This document shows, piece after piece, positions 9,501-18,041 of a DNA stretch of 64,000 nt. The notes under the pieces were generated by a model. That model was given only the letters and a program-made list of their open reading frames with translations. It did not search any database and had not been told where the DNA came from. Location of the stretch: the NCBI GenBank assembly GCA_963763325.1, contig CAVXOL010000001.1, positions 558,001-622,000 of the forward strand. The letters are read 5' to 3'. Every line of letters starts with the position of its first letter. The first letter of the stretch is position 1. Both the position numbers and the translations under genes were made by a program. The DNA is from JBBECJ01 sp963763325 (GTDB lineage Bacteria > Chloroflexota > Chloroflexia > Thermomicrobiales > CFX8).

Positions 9501-10185
9501 GTGCTGAGGAGCGTACACACGGTTCCCAGCCGTCGTAATCAGGCCGCGTCGCCATCGTTCGCTGCGCGATTGTTGATGCTCTTCGGCGGGTTGTTCATCT
9601 TCTCGCTGGCGATGGTGCTCTCGCTGCAATGTAACCTCGGCGCGGCCTCGTGGACGGTGTTCCACGATGGTATCAGCCGTCAGACGCCGCTCTCGATCGG
9701 GATGGCAACCCAACTGGTCGGGTTCATCATGCTCGGTATCTCGTGGCTGGCAGGTATCCGGCCCGGCTTCGGAACCGTCGCCAACATGGTCATGGTTGGC
9801 CTGTTTCTCGACCTGATCCTCTGGACTGAACTCATTCCGGAGGCGGAATCCTACGCCCTGCAGGGTCGTGATGCTGCTAGCTGGAATCATCGTCCTTGGG
9901 CTGGCGTCGGCGCTGTATATCAAGGCCGGATTTGGGGCAGGGCCACGCGACTCGTTCATGCTGGCGCTGCATCGCAGGACCAACCTGCGGGTCGGGAAGG
10001 TACGTTGGATGATGGAGGCTTTCGCCGTGATCGCCGGGGTACTCCTCGGCGGGGCGTTCGGCGTCGGGACGATCATCTTCGCCTGCCTGGTCGGCTTCGC
10101 GGTCGATTACTTCTTTAACCTGCTCGGGGTTCGAACGACAGCGAGGCCACAGCCTGCCACCACGGCTCCGCTGGCGGCCGACTGA
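9501..10185 (+). CDS. YczE/YitT-like integral membrane protein, one frame shift
   Basis: Membrane protein of the YczE-type family (COG2364). The first half has spans around FAARLLMLFGGLFIFSLAMV and ISWLAGIRPGFGTVANMVMV with the typical NLGAASWTVFHDGIS loop. The second half, one frame over after about 9865, gives MLLAGIIVLGLASALYIKAG, then GAGPRDSFMLALHRRTNLRV and two more spans ending at 10185. The two halves align as the family's repeated units, so the break is probably a sequence error. The start is uncertain: no ATG exists in frame, and GTG at 9501 or TTG at 9483 are possible. The role is unknown; members are inner-membrane proteins. Confidence 0.75.
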
Positions 10186-10284
10186 AAGTGGCGTAGCAGG
10201 GTCGTCGCTTGCCATACTACCGACCGTGGCTGTAGACAGCGGTGCGGCGGTGGCCAGGGCGGTTATGGGCGAGGGGTGAAGACG

Positions 10285-10806
10285 ATGAGCGTGAGCGGGC
10301 AGGGACAGAACACCGATCCGAGTGCTGGAGCCGGCACCGGGACCGTCAACATGGAGACTGGGGCCGGGGCGGCAGTCGAGCCCGAACAGGCTGTCGTTGC
10401 AACGGCCAGTCCAGAGATGTTCGTCGCGCGGCTGGACGAGATTCGTGCGCGCGTCATGCCGATCCTGCAATCGATCAAGACGGAGTATACCGGTCGGACC
10501 CGCAGCGGCTACCCCTCGATTGTCGACAACGTGTTGCGCGGAGGGGTGTTCGGCTTGAGCCTCGATCCGGGCTGGGCCGTTTACTTCATGACCGACGGAA
10601 GCAGGCTCTACGTCGAACTGCACCAGACCTCGCTCCGGACCGATACGCTCTCGATGGCGAATGTCGAAAAGTTTGCCGCCAGCCCGCAGATCGACCAGCG
10701 CGAGGTCGATGAGACGTGGCAGGACAGCGATTTCCGCAATCTCGTCTCAGAGCTGCTGCATGGCTGGAATTACCAGCAGCTTCGCATCTACCGGGTCGAC
10801 TCGTAA
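10285..10806 (+). CDS. Hypothetical protein
   Basis: A 173-residue protein without a recognised family. The start ATG at 10285 is preceded by GAGGGGTGA at good spacing. The first 40 residues are Gly/Thr/Ala-rich and disordered. The folded part runs from about FVARLDEIRARVMPILQSIK to the end (NYQQLRIYRVDS), with a Trp/Tyr-containing strand WAVYFMTDGSRLYVELHQTS. No signal peptide is seen, so it should be cytoplasmic. It stands between the YczE-like gene and the peptidase gene on the same strand. Confidence 0.65.
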   Translation: MSVSGQGQNTDPSAGAGTGTVNMETGAGAAVEPEQAVVATASPEMFVARLDEIRARVMPILQSIKTEYTGRTRSGYPSIVDNVLRGGVFGLSLDPGWAVYFMTDGSRLYVELHQTSLRTDTLSMANVEKFAASPQIDQREVDETWQDSDFRNLVSELLHGWNYQQLRIYRVDS

Positions 10807-10918
10807 CCCGCTGCGCGTCACTGGAAACCGTACGATCCGCTATGGGGCGTGCCTCCGTGCCGGCCCATAGCGGGAAGTGTGGCGACCATCGCGACGATCC
10901 TCAGGATCAGGCAGGATA

Positions 10919-12487
10919 ATGGCCCACCCACCAAGCCATGAACTGACCGTGCGTCGCCCGTTCTGGGCGGCGCTGCTGCTTGTGACGACCCTGTTGGCTG
11001 GCTGCATGGGGAATGGCGACGATAGCGCAACCGTGACGGCGCCCCCACCGGCCACGATGACCGTCCCCGCAACGACTGAGGCGAGTACGACACCCACGTG
11101 GCCAGCAGATAGACCGACTGCCGCCCCATCAGCGACGCCGACGCTCACTGCGACAGCCACCGAAGCGGTTCCGCCAGGTCAGGAAGAGGATCTGCCAGAT
11201 GTCGATCTGGCCTATGCAATCGAGGCGACCCTGCGCGATGTTGATAGCGGAGTTGTCGATGCGCTGAGTGTCACGACGGTTACGAATCGGGAAGTCAGAC
11301 CGTTGGAGCGACTCTTCTTTCGTGTCGCGCCGGCATATTTCAACGAGTTCACCCTCAACAATCTGACGCGCGACGGCAATATCATCGCCCCAATCGGATC
11401 CGACAACGGCACGACACTTGAAGTCATGCTCGATCCGCCGCTGGCATCGGGGATGACGACTGAACTGACCTTCGACTTCGTTGTGCCGTTGCGGGATACC
11501 GGCGATGGATTCGCGTCGATCGGGCGCGATGGCGCCGTCCTGCGGCTTGGTGTTTGGTTCCCGATGCTCTCGAACGACGCCGGCTACCCGCCGCTGCTTG
11601 ACCCGCCGTATACGCTGACAGCCGACTACGTGGTCGGTTTCACGGCTCCGTTGGATGTCGTCGTTGCAGCCTCCGGCGAGTTGACCGGCCCGCCTGCCGC
11701 TACCCCAGATGGCGTTCGCCATAGCTACGCGCTAGCAAACGGGCGTGACTTTGCGCTGATGCTCTCGACCGAATTCGAGGTTGATGAACGCACGACGTCG
11801 TCCGGCATCGTCGTCCGGCAGTACACACTGGCATCGGAATATGGCGATTCGGACGCGACGCGGGCGCAGATTCGCGACCGGGCGTTCGCGGTTGCCGAGA
11901 AGTCGCTGGCCGACTACGCGGCCAACATCGGCCCATATCCGTGGCCGTCACTGGCGCTGGTCGAGGCCGGCCCCGGTCTTGGCGGCGGGATTGAGTACAC
12001 GGCGCTGACGATCATCTCGTATGACTCCGGCTCGCTGGATAACCTTGTTGCCCACGAGGTCGCCCATATGTGGTTCTATGCCGCGATCGGAACCCGCACT
12101 CAGGATGACCCCTGGATCGACGAAGGCGCGGCGACGTTCCTCGGGAACGGCATTTCAAGTGGTGACTACGCGTTATCGAGTGACGGTGGTGCGAACGCGT
12201 ACACCGCGCCGCTGGATACCAGCATTCCGGACCACGCCGCCGCTGGCGGACCATGGGTCGCTGCCGTCTATACCCAGGGCGGTTCGTTCTACGCTGACAC
12301 CTACATCACGATGGGCAGCGAGGACTTCTGGACCGCGATGCGTGACATCTATGACACCCAGGTATTCGGGATCGCGACCCCATGGGAGGTCCTGACGACC
12401 TTCCAGGACCATAGCGACACCGACCTGATGCCGGTCTACGAGCGGTACTTTACGTATGACTGGCTGGATGAGGTGGACCCATCGTGA
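10919..12487 (+). CDS. M1-family (gluzincin) peptidase, predicted lipoprotein
   Basis: A 522-residue exported zinc peptidase. The start at 10919 (MAHPPSHELT) gives a short basic n-region, a hydrophobic stretch and a lipobox LLAGC, so it is probably a lipid-anchored extracytoplasmic protein. A Thr/Pro-rich linker follows. The catalytic signature is HEVAHMW with H379, E380 and H383, and a third ligand Glu at about E402 (WIDEG), exactly the HExxH-x18-E spacing of M1. The exopeptidase loop is GGGIEY instead of GAMEN. It lacks the large C-terminal helical domain of classical aminopeptidase N. An alternative upstream start at 10877 would spoil the signal peptide. Confidence 0.88.
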   Translation: MAHPPSHELTVRRPFWAALLLVTTLLAGCMGNGDDSATVTAPPPATMTVPATTEASTTPTWPADRPTAAPSATPTLTATATEAVPPGQEEDLPDVDLAYAIEATLRDVDSGVVDALSVTTVTNREVRPLERLFFRVAPAYFNEFTLNNLTRDGNIIAPIGSDNGTTLEVMLDPPLASGMTTELTFDFVVPLRDTGDGFASIGRDGAVLRLGVWFPMLSNDAGYPPLLDPPYTLTADYVVGFTAPLDVVVAASGELTGPPAATPDGVRHSYALANGRDFALMLSTEFEVDERTTSSGIVVRQYTLASEYGDSDATRAQIRDRAFAVAEKSLADYAANIGPYPWPSLALVEAGPGLGGGIEYTALTIISYDSGSLDNLVAHEVAHMWFYAAIGTRTQDDPWIDEGAATFLGNGISSGDYALSSDGGANAYTAPLDTSIPDHAAAGGPWVAAVYTQGGSFYADTYITMGSEDFWTAMRDIYDTQVFGIATPWEVLTTFQDHSDTDLMPVYERYFTYDWLDEVDPS

Positions 12488-12545
12488 CGCGGGACGCGGG
12501 ACGCGGGTGACGGATTGCAACCACGCGTCCCGCGTCCCACGTCAC
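12484..12545. terminator. Long GC-rich hairpin between convergent genes (bidirectional terminator)
   Basis: The arms 12484-12505 and 12524-12545 are reverse complements except for one base, giving a 22-bp stem with an 18-base loop. Each arm carries a tandem GGGACGC-type direct repeat. It lies between the convergent peptidase and ndk genes and overlaps the peptidase stop codon, which fits a bidirectional terminator or a resident palindromic repeat. There is no U tract. Confidence 0.65.
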
Positions 12546-12551
12546 AACTGT

Positions 12552-13013
12552 CTACTCTTCGAGAATCCACGAATCCGTGTCGCGTGACCAGCTGGATAGC
12601 TCGTCGGGGCTGAAGAAGAGGTTGATCTCGCGGACGGCGCTCTCGTCGCTGTCGGAGGCGTGGATCAGGTTTCGGCCGATTGAGATGCCAAACTCGAAGC
12701 GGACCGTGCCGGGAGCGGCCTTGAGCGGATCGGTCGCGCCAATCGTGTCGCGGACCGTCTGGAATGCGCTGGGGCCTTCAACAACGCCGACCACGACCGG
12801 CGCCGACGTGATGTAGTCAACCAGCTTGGGGTAGAAGGGCTTGTCCTTCAGGCCGGCATAATGCTCCTCGGCCAGCTCACGGCTCATCGTGATGAGCTTC
12901 ATGCCGACGAACTTCAGCCCGCGCCGCTCCAGCCGGCTGATGATCTCTCCGATCAACCCACGCTGGACACCGTCCGGCTTGACAATAATCAACGTCCTGT
13001 CGTTACTCGCCAT
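12552..13013 (-). CDS. ndk: Nucleoside diphosphate kinase
   Basis: A 153-residue enzyme, full length for the family. It transfers the gamma phosphate between NTPs and NDPs through a phosphohistidine, keeping nucleotide pools balanced in the cytoplasm. It has the N-terminal LIIVKPDGVQRGLIGEIISR motif, and the catalytic His118 lies in GRNLIHASDS. Start at 13013 follows GGGAGGACC. The C-terminus (DTDSWILEE) is the usual Trp-containing end. It is monocistronic, facing the M1-like peptidase gene. Confidence 0.97.
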   Translation of the reverse strand: MASNDRTLIIVKPDGVQRGLIGEIISRLERRGLKFVGMKLITMSRELAEEHYAGLKDKPFYPKLVDYITSAPVVVGVVEGPSAFQTVRDTIGATDPLKAAPGTVRFEFGISIGRNLIHASDSDESAVREINLFFSPDELSSWSRDTDSWILEE

Positions 13014-13118
13014 CGTTGGTCCTCCCTGTTTTAGCCATCAGCCGTTAGCTGTCAGCTTTGAGTGTACAGGTCGTGACGGCGCGTCCGCTGGCTCCTCCCA
13101 ATCCACGCAGACAACAAG

Positions 13119-13142
13119 AAGGGCGAGGCATGCCTCGCCCTT
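13119..13142. terminator. Perfect 24-bp palindrome, terminator-like
   Basis: AAGGGCGAGG followed by its exact reverse complement forms a 12-bp perfect palindrome downstream of the Roadblock gene (minus strand). A second 16-bp perfect palindrome, GCTGATAGCTATCAGC, lies at about 13151-13166. Together they would make a strong stop for the Roadblock/TPR transcript. Confidence 0.5.
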
Positions 13143-13168
13143 ACCATTTGGCTGATAGCTATCAGCTA

Positions 13169-13540
13169 TCAAACCGCCAGCGACTCTTCGAGGTCGCCGA
13201 GATGCTGGCTCATCAGGCCAGTCACGGCTGCCCGGGGAGCGTCACTGTCGGTGAGGACGATCAGGCGCACGTCGTCGCCACGCAGGACGTGCAGCGTGCC
13301 GCCGCCGGTCTTGTCGGAAGAATACTGGTTGTCGTCAGGCTGCGAGCTCGAAGCCGCGGCAAGCATCTCGGCGTCCTCGGGGCTGAGTCCGGCGTGAGTG
13401 ATGACGAGGCCGTCCATCGTCGTCACGAGCGCGCCGAGGACGACGCGGTATTCAAGCATCTGCATCAGTTGGTCGCGCATTCCGCCGCCGAAGCTCTCGT
13501 CTGCCATCGCCATCGTTTCCTTTTCAGTTGCCGTCGCCAT
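13169..13540 (-). CDS. Roadblock/LC7 domain protein
   Basis: A 123-residue protein with a single Roadblock/LC7 domain. Features are LQMLEYRVVLGALVTTMDGL-like strands (LGALVTTMDGLVI), a helix SPEDAEMLAAASSSQ, and the C-terminal helix TGLMSQHLGDLEESLAV. In bacteria such proteins (MglB-like) are usually GTPase regulators or scaffold partners; no MglA-type GTPase is in the window. It lies 26 bases downstream of the large TPR gene on the same strand, so the two probably form an operon and may interact. Confidence 0.85.
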   Translation of the reverse strand: MATATEKETMAMADESFGGGMRDQLMQMLEYRVVLGALVTTMDGLVITHAGLSPEDAEMLAAASSSQPDDNQYSSDKTGGGTLHVLRGDDVRLIVLTDSDAPRAAVTGLMSQHLGDLEESLAV

Positions 13541-13566
13541 TGCTCGTTCGTCTCTGCCGCGTCTGA

Positions 13567-16533
13567 TCAGGCGACCCGGCCGCTTCGGCGGCGCACCTGC
13601 AACGCGAGTGCTGCATGGCTACTGGCACGCGTGACATCGCCGCGCCGGCGGTAGATATCGCCCAGCAGGCGATGGGCTGTTTCGGGCATCTGATCGCGAT
13701 CGACGGATTCGGTCAGCGCCTCGAGAATCTGATCGTGCCGGTGCGGAGCGTGGCGAATCAGCCAGCGATATTCGGTGTAGGCATCGTCCAGGTCTCCACG
13801 GTCACGCAACGCTTCGGCCAGCCACCAGCGCAGCTCGTCGTCGTCGGGCGTGACTTCGAGGGCAGCCCGCAGCGTTCGGGTGTCGCGTGTCGCTCCCGTC
13901 GCGGACAGCATGTCATCATCGTCATCGTCGTCAAACTCGTCGAACGCATCAGCGTTGATCGCCGGCAGGTCGCGCGTCTTGAGTCGGTCTTCCATGGCGA
14001 TCAGCTCGTCGGTAGTGATCCCTTCGCCCAACTCACGGGTGCCACCGATGCGGCCCTCCGACATCAGCCCAAGCTTGACGGCGCGCGCGCGGGTAAAGAC
14101 TTCGGTATTCGGGCGTAGCGCGGATGTCAGGCTTTGCTGGTTCGGTGTGACCTCAGCATGGGCTTCCTGTGCCTGAGCCACTTCAGGCTGAATCGCCTCC
14201 GGCTGCATGGTTTCAAGCTGTTCAGACTGGAACATTGGATGGGCAGCCTCGCCAGGGAGCTGGCGTGTGACGGCAACTGAGCTCTCGAAGAACTCATTCA
14301 GGTCCGCCTCCGACAGGCTTGGCGGCAGCGCGAATGCATCAGAATCGTCGACCGGAGCGGCTGACTCCTGCGACATCTCAAACGTGCCGGCTGCGAGGTC
14401 GGCGTCCGGCTCAACCCCGGTTGTCGATTCGGTGGCCGGTGCGACATTGCCTGCCGCAGCCTGGATTGCTTCGAGCTCCGGGATCGACAGCGGCTCTTCA
14501 TCTTCTTCGAAGGCGAGCAGTGCGTCCAGGTCGGCATCGCTTGGGACGACGGATGTGCTCCCTTCCCAGCCGCTCTGCCCGAAGAATGATCGTGACTGCG
14601 CGTCGCCGGTTGGCGGCTGGCCGCTGTCGAACTCCTCGAACGCGAACGGTTCCAACCCACCAAGCAGCTCGTCGGTCGGTGCATCGCCTGCCGAAAGGCC
14701 GGCACTGGCGGCAGGTTGGACATCGGCGATGGCCTGCTCCGATGCGGCGAACGGCGTCACTGGTGGATCGATCGGGTCGCTGGCGAACGGGTTGAATGGC
14801 GTGACACCGTCGATCGCGTTGTCGTTGTCGTCGTCATCGACCTCGAACGGTGTCAGGCCGATCTCATCGAGCGAGCGCAGCTCTTCGGTGTAGCCACGGC
14901 CCGGAGCTACCGGCATAGCGGCCTGGATCTCGTCGTCGATCGTATCCCAGTCGCGGGTGATCTTGCCGAACTCGTCAACCTGGGCTGCCATATCTCCAGC
15001 ATCGGCCAGATTGGCTTCTGCCATCGGCTCGATCGCCTCGAAGGTCGGGAGATCGTCGGACAACATCGAGGGCATGCCCTCGATTGGTGCACGAGAGCGT
15101 GGATCGAATGGCGCCAACCCCTGGTCTTCAAGACCCTGTAAGACGGTTGTGTAGCCGCGCGGTGTCACATTCGATGGGCGGCTGGTTTCAACGTCAGCGA
15201 CTGGCTCGCCGGCACGGTTCAGGGCGTCGGCAACGTCGCCTTCGAGTGCCGCCGCCAGTGAGGCAAGATCGTCGATCGTGTCGCTTGCCGGCTCGGCTGG
15301 TGCTGACGCCGCCGGTGCTGTGAACAGCAGCAGGTCGTCAGCCGGCAGTGGTTCTGCCTGCGCCTCAGTGCCGGTCACCGGGGATTCGAACTGGAGGACT
15401 TCTTCAAGCGTAAATGGCGCCGGCGCTTCGGCCGCTGGTGGAGTGTCCAGCGATGCCATCCCGAAATCGAAGCTATCGTCTCCAGATGCTGAATGCGCCG
15501 TCTCGCCGGCGTACCCGCCAAGCTCTTCTATAGAGATCGGCTCCAGCCCTTCTGGAAGGTCGCCGAGGTCATCAAGGCTGAAGGCGGCAGCAGCGATGCC
15601 CAGGGCAGCCAGCTGGCCGGCAGGGGCGCCGAACTCTTCGAGCGACATCGGCGCCAGCTCGTTCATGTCCGGTGTCGGGATCTCGCTGCGCGTCGGGCGG
15701 TAGTCAAAGTCGGGGGCAGGTGCGATCTTCGGGCGCTCCGGCGCGACGACGATGTCCTCGTCCAGGAGCGGCATCGCGGTTGCCGGCAGCGCCAGAAACT
15801 GCTGGTCGGCGCGGGTGTTGAGCGGCAGAATATCGGCGACGATCGCTCCGTCCGGATCGACCGCACGCAGCCGCTTGAGCAACTCTTCGGCACGGCGGGT
15901 GTTGCCGCCACGCTGTTCGAGGTCGGTCAGGATAACGAGCGCAGGGGCGCACTCCGGATGCTGTTCGACGATTCCGCGCGCGAGGTGGAGCGCCTCGCCA
16001 TCACTCCCGAGCCTCCAGAGTGCTTCAAGGAGCCCCAACTGGAGATCAATCCGTGCTGGCAGCTGCGCCAATGCCAGACGATACTCGGCGACGGCACGGC
16101 GTAGGCGCGAGGCACTGGCATGCATCTGGGCAAGTGCGGCGTGGGTCAATTGTAGTTCGCCATCCGAGCCATAGCGACGCAGGGAGACGCGCGTGAGCGG
16201 CTCGCGCAGGGCGGATTGGTTTGGCGCCAACTCCCAGGCGACCTGGCAGAAGGCAAGTGCCGCCTCGTTCGCTCCCTGGTCTTCGGCAATCAACCCAAGT
16301 CCCAGACAGGTCGCCGGATGCCGCGGATTACGAGTCAACGATGCGGCGAATGCGCGTTCGGCAGCGTCGGGTTGTCCCTGCTCGCGGTACGCGTCGCCAA
16401 GCAACCGATGGGCTGATGCGTAGCCAGGGAACTGGCTGACGAGTTGCGCGCAGGTAGCGGTCGCCGATCCGTAGTCACCGCCGTCGATCGCCTGCTGTGC
16501 CTGCTGTAGTGCTTCAGCGATTGTAAGACTCAT
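13567..16533 (-). CDS. Large tetratricopeptide-repeat protein with acidic disordered middle
   Basis: A 988-residue protein. The first 230 or so residues are TPR units (ASAHRLLGDAYREQGQPDAA, HPATCLGLGLIAEDQGANEA, then ARIDLQLGLLEALWRLGSDG). The middle, about 250-800, is low-complexity, acidic and rich in repeated short motifs of the form GxTPF and LEPF-FEEF, for example DEIGLTPFEVDDD. The last 120 residues return to TPR (DDELRWWLAEALRDRGDLDD, MPETAHRLLGDIYRRRGDVT). There is no signal or membrane segment, so it is likely a cytoplasmic scaffold. The downstream Roadblock gene is probably co-transcribed. Intact over almost 3 kb despite the many frame breaks elsewhere. Confidence 0.85.
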   Translation of the reverse strand: MSLTIAEALQQAQQAIDGGDYGSATATCAQLVSQFPGYASAHRLLGDAYREQGQPDAAERAFAASLTRNPRHPATCLGLGLIAEDQGANEAALAFCQVAWELAPNQSALREPLTRVSLRRYGSDGELQLTHAALAQMHASASRLRRAVAEYRLALAQLPARIDLQLGLLEALWRLGSDGEALHLARGIVEQHPECAPALVILTDLEQRGGNTRRAEELLKRLRAVDPDGAIVADILPLNTRADQQFLALPATAMPLLDEDIVVAPERPKIAPAPDFDYRPTRSEIPTPDMNELAPMSLEEFGAPAGQLAALGIAAAAFSLDDLGDLPEGLEPISIEELGGYAGETAHSASGDDSFDFGMASLDTPPAAEAPAPFTLEEVLQFESPVTGTEAQAEPLPADDLLLFTAPAASAPAEPASDTIDDLASLAAALEGDVADALNRAGEPVADVETSRPSNVTPRGYTTVLQGLEDQGLAPFDPRSRAPIEGMPSMLSDDLPTFEAIEPMAEANLADAGDMAAQVDEFGKITRDWDTIDDEIQAAMPVAPGRGYTEELRSLDEIGLTPFEVDDDDNDNAIDGVTPFNPFASDPIDPPVTPFAASEQAIADVQPAASAGLSAGDAPTDELLGGLEPFAFEEFDSGQPPTGDAQSRSFFGQSGWEGSTSVVPSDADLDALLAFEEDEEPLSIPELEAIQAAAGNVAPATESTTGVEPDADLAAGTFEMSQESAAPVDDSDAFALPPSLSEADLNEFFESSVAVTRQLPGEAAHPMFQSEQLETMQPEAIQPEVAQAQEAHAEVTPNQQSLTSALRPNTEVFTRARAVKLGLMSEGRIGGTRELGEGITTDELIAMEDRLKTRDLPAINADAFDEFDDDDDDDMLSATGATRDTRTLRAALEVTPDDDELRWWLAEALRDRGDLDDAYTEYRWLIRHAPHRHDQILEALTESVDRDQMPETAHRLLGDIYRRRGDVTRASSHAALALQVRRRSGRVA

Positions 16534-16893
16534 CTTCGCTCATCCTCGGGCCAGCCCCACACATGTCACGGTCTCCGGCATGCTGGCGTAGACTGGCCGC
16601 TAACCCAACGGCGCGATTGTCCTCGTGTGCGGGTGGATGCTGGAAAATGAACAATCCACCATCCGTCGTCAACAATACGTGGCCATTGCATTATAGAAGG
16701 AGACTGTGATGGCTCAATCTCGAACGGTAGCCCAATACTCCCAAAACCACCGCCATCCGCCAGAATCGACCATGAATTGTCCGAATCGTGACCGATGGTC
16801 AGCAGCGCGCGATGATTTTGCAACGGCGATACAGCATGCGGGTGGCTCGGCGGACATGGCACGCGCGAGTGGCCCCGCGCCGCGTGCTGGGGA
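16534..16893. other. Intergenic region without a supported gene
   Basis: 360 bases between the TPR gene start and the small membrane protein end, both minus strand. Short plus-strand ORFs here have no ribosome site or recognisable sequence. No palindrome or promoter was evident. Confidence 0.5.
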
Positions 16894-17079
16894 TTACTCC
16901 GACTTCTGCTCCGACTCCTCGGACGCATCCGATCGCGACGGACGCGCCGGAGTCGCGCCGCCAGGCCGTTCAGCACGAGCCCGCTCGCCGCGCTGAATTG
17001 TCCAAAGCGTGATCCAGACCGTGCCGACGATTGCGATCGTAAACATGCCGATCACAACCAGATACATCCATAGGTCCAT
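16894..17079 (-). CDS. Small single-span membrane protein
   Basis: A 61-residue protein. The start at 17079 (MDLWMYLVVIG) is preferred over 17085 because GGAG then sits at correct spacing. One hydrophobic helix (YLVVIGMFTIAIVGTVWITL) is followed by a basic stretch IQRGERARAER, so the C-terminal tail, charged and disordered (RSDASEESEQKSE), should be cytoplasmic. No family is recognised. It is divergent from the tandem-peptide locus, with the AGTACT array in between. Confidence 0.65.
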   Translation of the reverse strand: MDLWMYLVVIGMFTIAIVGTVWITLWTIQRGERARAERPGGATPARPSRSDASEESEQKSE

Positions 17080-17284
17080 CGTCATCTCCTAACTCCACAG
17101 CTGCCTTCCAGCCGTACCCCGCCAGCGGACTCCCATACACCTTCATCAGGCCTGCCCTCATGTTGATTGTTGTCGCCACGGGTTGCGATGGCAACATACT
17201 GCTGCGATAGCCACTGCGCTCCCTCCACACATGTGCATCTCTGTCACAACTCGGTGTGAAAATCTATTCAATTCTCGCACTCAT

Positions 17285-17470
17285 AGTACTTTACGGTGAC
17301 TAGTTGTCGCTTCACCCCGGACGAAAGTACTAGATCGGCATCTCAACCGGTACTTTTCGATCCCTTCCGGCGGCTCCTGCCAGTACTAGATTCCCAGTAC
17401 TTCCGGACCAACATTCCGGTACAGACGTATTGCGTTCTCTAGTACTATCTGCTATCGTATCTCTGTACCG
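17285..17470. promoter_or_regulatory. Array of AGTACT palindromes upstream of the tandem peptide genes
   Basis: Five exact AGTACT sites start at 17285, 17326, 17382, 17396 and 17441. Three near matches are GGTACT at 17349, GGTACA at 17419 and TGTACC at 17465. Successive distances are 41, 23, 33, 14, 23, 22 and 24 bases, mostly close to whole turns of the helix. A 6-mer of this composition is expected less than once per few kb. The array fills the region just upstream of the first peptide gene. It looks like a multi-site operator for a dimeric regulator; the regulator is not identified. Confidence 0.65.
17430..17458 (+). promoter_or_regulatory. Candidate promoter of the tandem peptide genes
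   Basis: TTGCGT at 17430-17435 and TATCGT at 17453-17458 with a 17-base spacer form a weak sigma-70-like promoter. The AGTACT site at 17441 lies inside the spacer, so binding there should directly affect RNA polymerase. The predicted leader would be about 65-70 bases. Confidence 0.4.
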
Positions 17471-17532
17471 CGGAAACACTGACAAGATCTGAATCGATGG
17501 CCACATGGCCTGGCACGGGAAGAGGGGAACAC

Positions 17533-17640
17533 ATGAAGCGCATCAAGGGCAACATCGTCTACAGCGCAGTCTGGCTGACCGGAATCATCTCATTGGTGGT
17601 GGCTTCCGGCGCGCCGCACAAGTGGACCGGTGGCGGCTGA
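17533..17640 (+). CDS. 35-residue secreted-peptide precursor, copy 1
   Basis: A short gene with ribosome site AGAGGGGAAC before the ATG at 17533. The product starts MKRIKGNIVY, continues with a hydrophobic core (AVWLTGIISLVVA) and ends SGAPHKWTGGG. This is a classical short signal peptide: basic n-region, hydrophobic h-region, and V-x-A before Ser25, so cleavage would release the 11-residue SGAPHKWTGGG. A close paralogue follows 78 bases downstream, and the identical parts include the start, the signal pattern and the peptide tail. Conservation at both ends argues against a random ORF. I do not know this peptide family; pheromone, hormone-like signal or small toxin are all possible. Confidence 0.75.
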   Translation: MKRIKGNIVYSAVWLTGIISLVVASGAPHKWTGGG

Positions 17641-17657
17641 GTCGCGATTGTCGCGAC
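17641..17657 (+). other. Short hairpin directly after the first peptide stop
   Basis: GTCGCGA and TCGCGAC (7-bp stem, 3-base loop TTG) begin on the base after the stop codon. It could be an attenuating or RNA-stabilising element between the two peptide genes; it has no U tract and is too weak to be a convincing terminator. Confidence 0.45.
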
Positions 17658-17718
17658 CAATGACGGCTCGCCTGGCACGTTATCTGAGACTTGCCAGCTA
17701 TCTTGTAAGGGGAACATT

Positions 17719-17826
17719 ATGAAGCGCATTAAGAGCAACATCGTGTACGGCGCGATCTGGCTAATTGGTATGATGTCCTTTGTGCTCGCGTCTGGCGCGC
17801 CGCACAAGTGGGACGGTGGGGGCTGA
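17719..17826 (+). CDS. 35-residue secreted-peptide precursor, copy 2
   Basis: Second copy, same length as the first, with a closely similar ribosome site (AAGGGGAACA). The product starts MKRIKSNIVY, has the hydrophobic core AIWLIGMMSFVLA and ends SGAPHKWDGGG. Compared with copy 1 the tail differs only by Thr to Asp at residue 32; the first ten residues differ only at residue 6. The variable positions lie mainly in the hydrophobic core, which is what selection on charge, cleavage site and mature peptide would leave. Predicted mature product: SGAPHKWDGGG. A hairpin (GTGAC TTCT GTCAC, about 17862-17875) follows and may end the transcript. Confidence 0.75.
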   Translation: MKRIKSNIVYGAIWLIGMMSFVLASGAPHKWDGGG

Positions 17827-18041
17827 GTCTCGACCACTGCTTTTGAGCCTGAACCCCGGACAGTGACTTCTGTCACGAAAGTATCTGGTACCTTCGTTCA
17901 CTATCCAGGGTTTTCCTTGCGCGAGAGAATGCGTACGATTCCCACAGGCATCGACGAATGGTAGCGACGATACGGCTTGCTACGATGGTTGGGATCGAGA
18001 ACGCACTGCAGCACAAGGCGCGGGATGCGGAACCGGGGGTC

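Noticed and set aside
17641..17657. Terminator between the two peptide genes
   Set aside because: Only a 7-bp stem and no U tract; more likely a minor RNA structure within one transcript.
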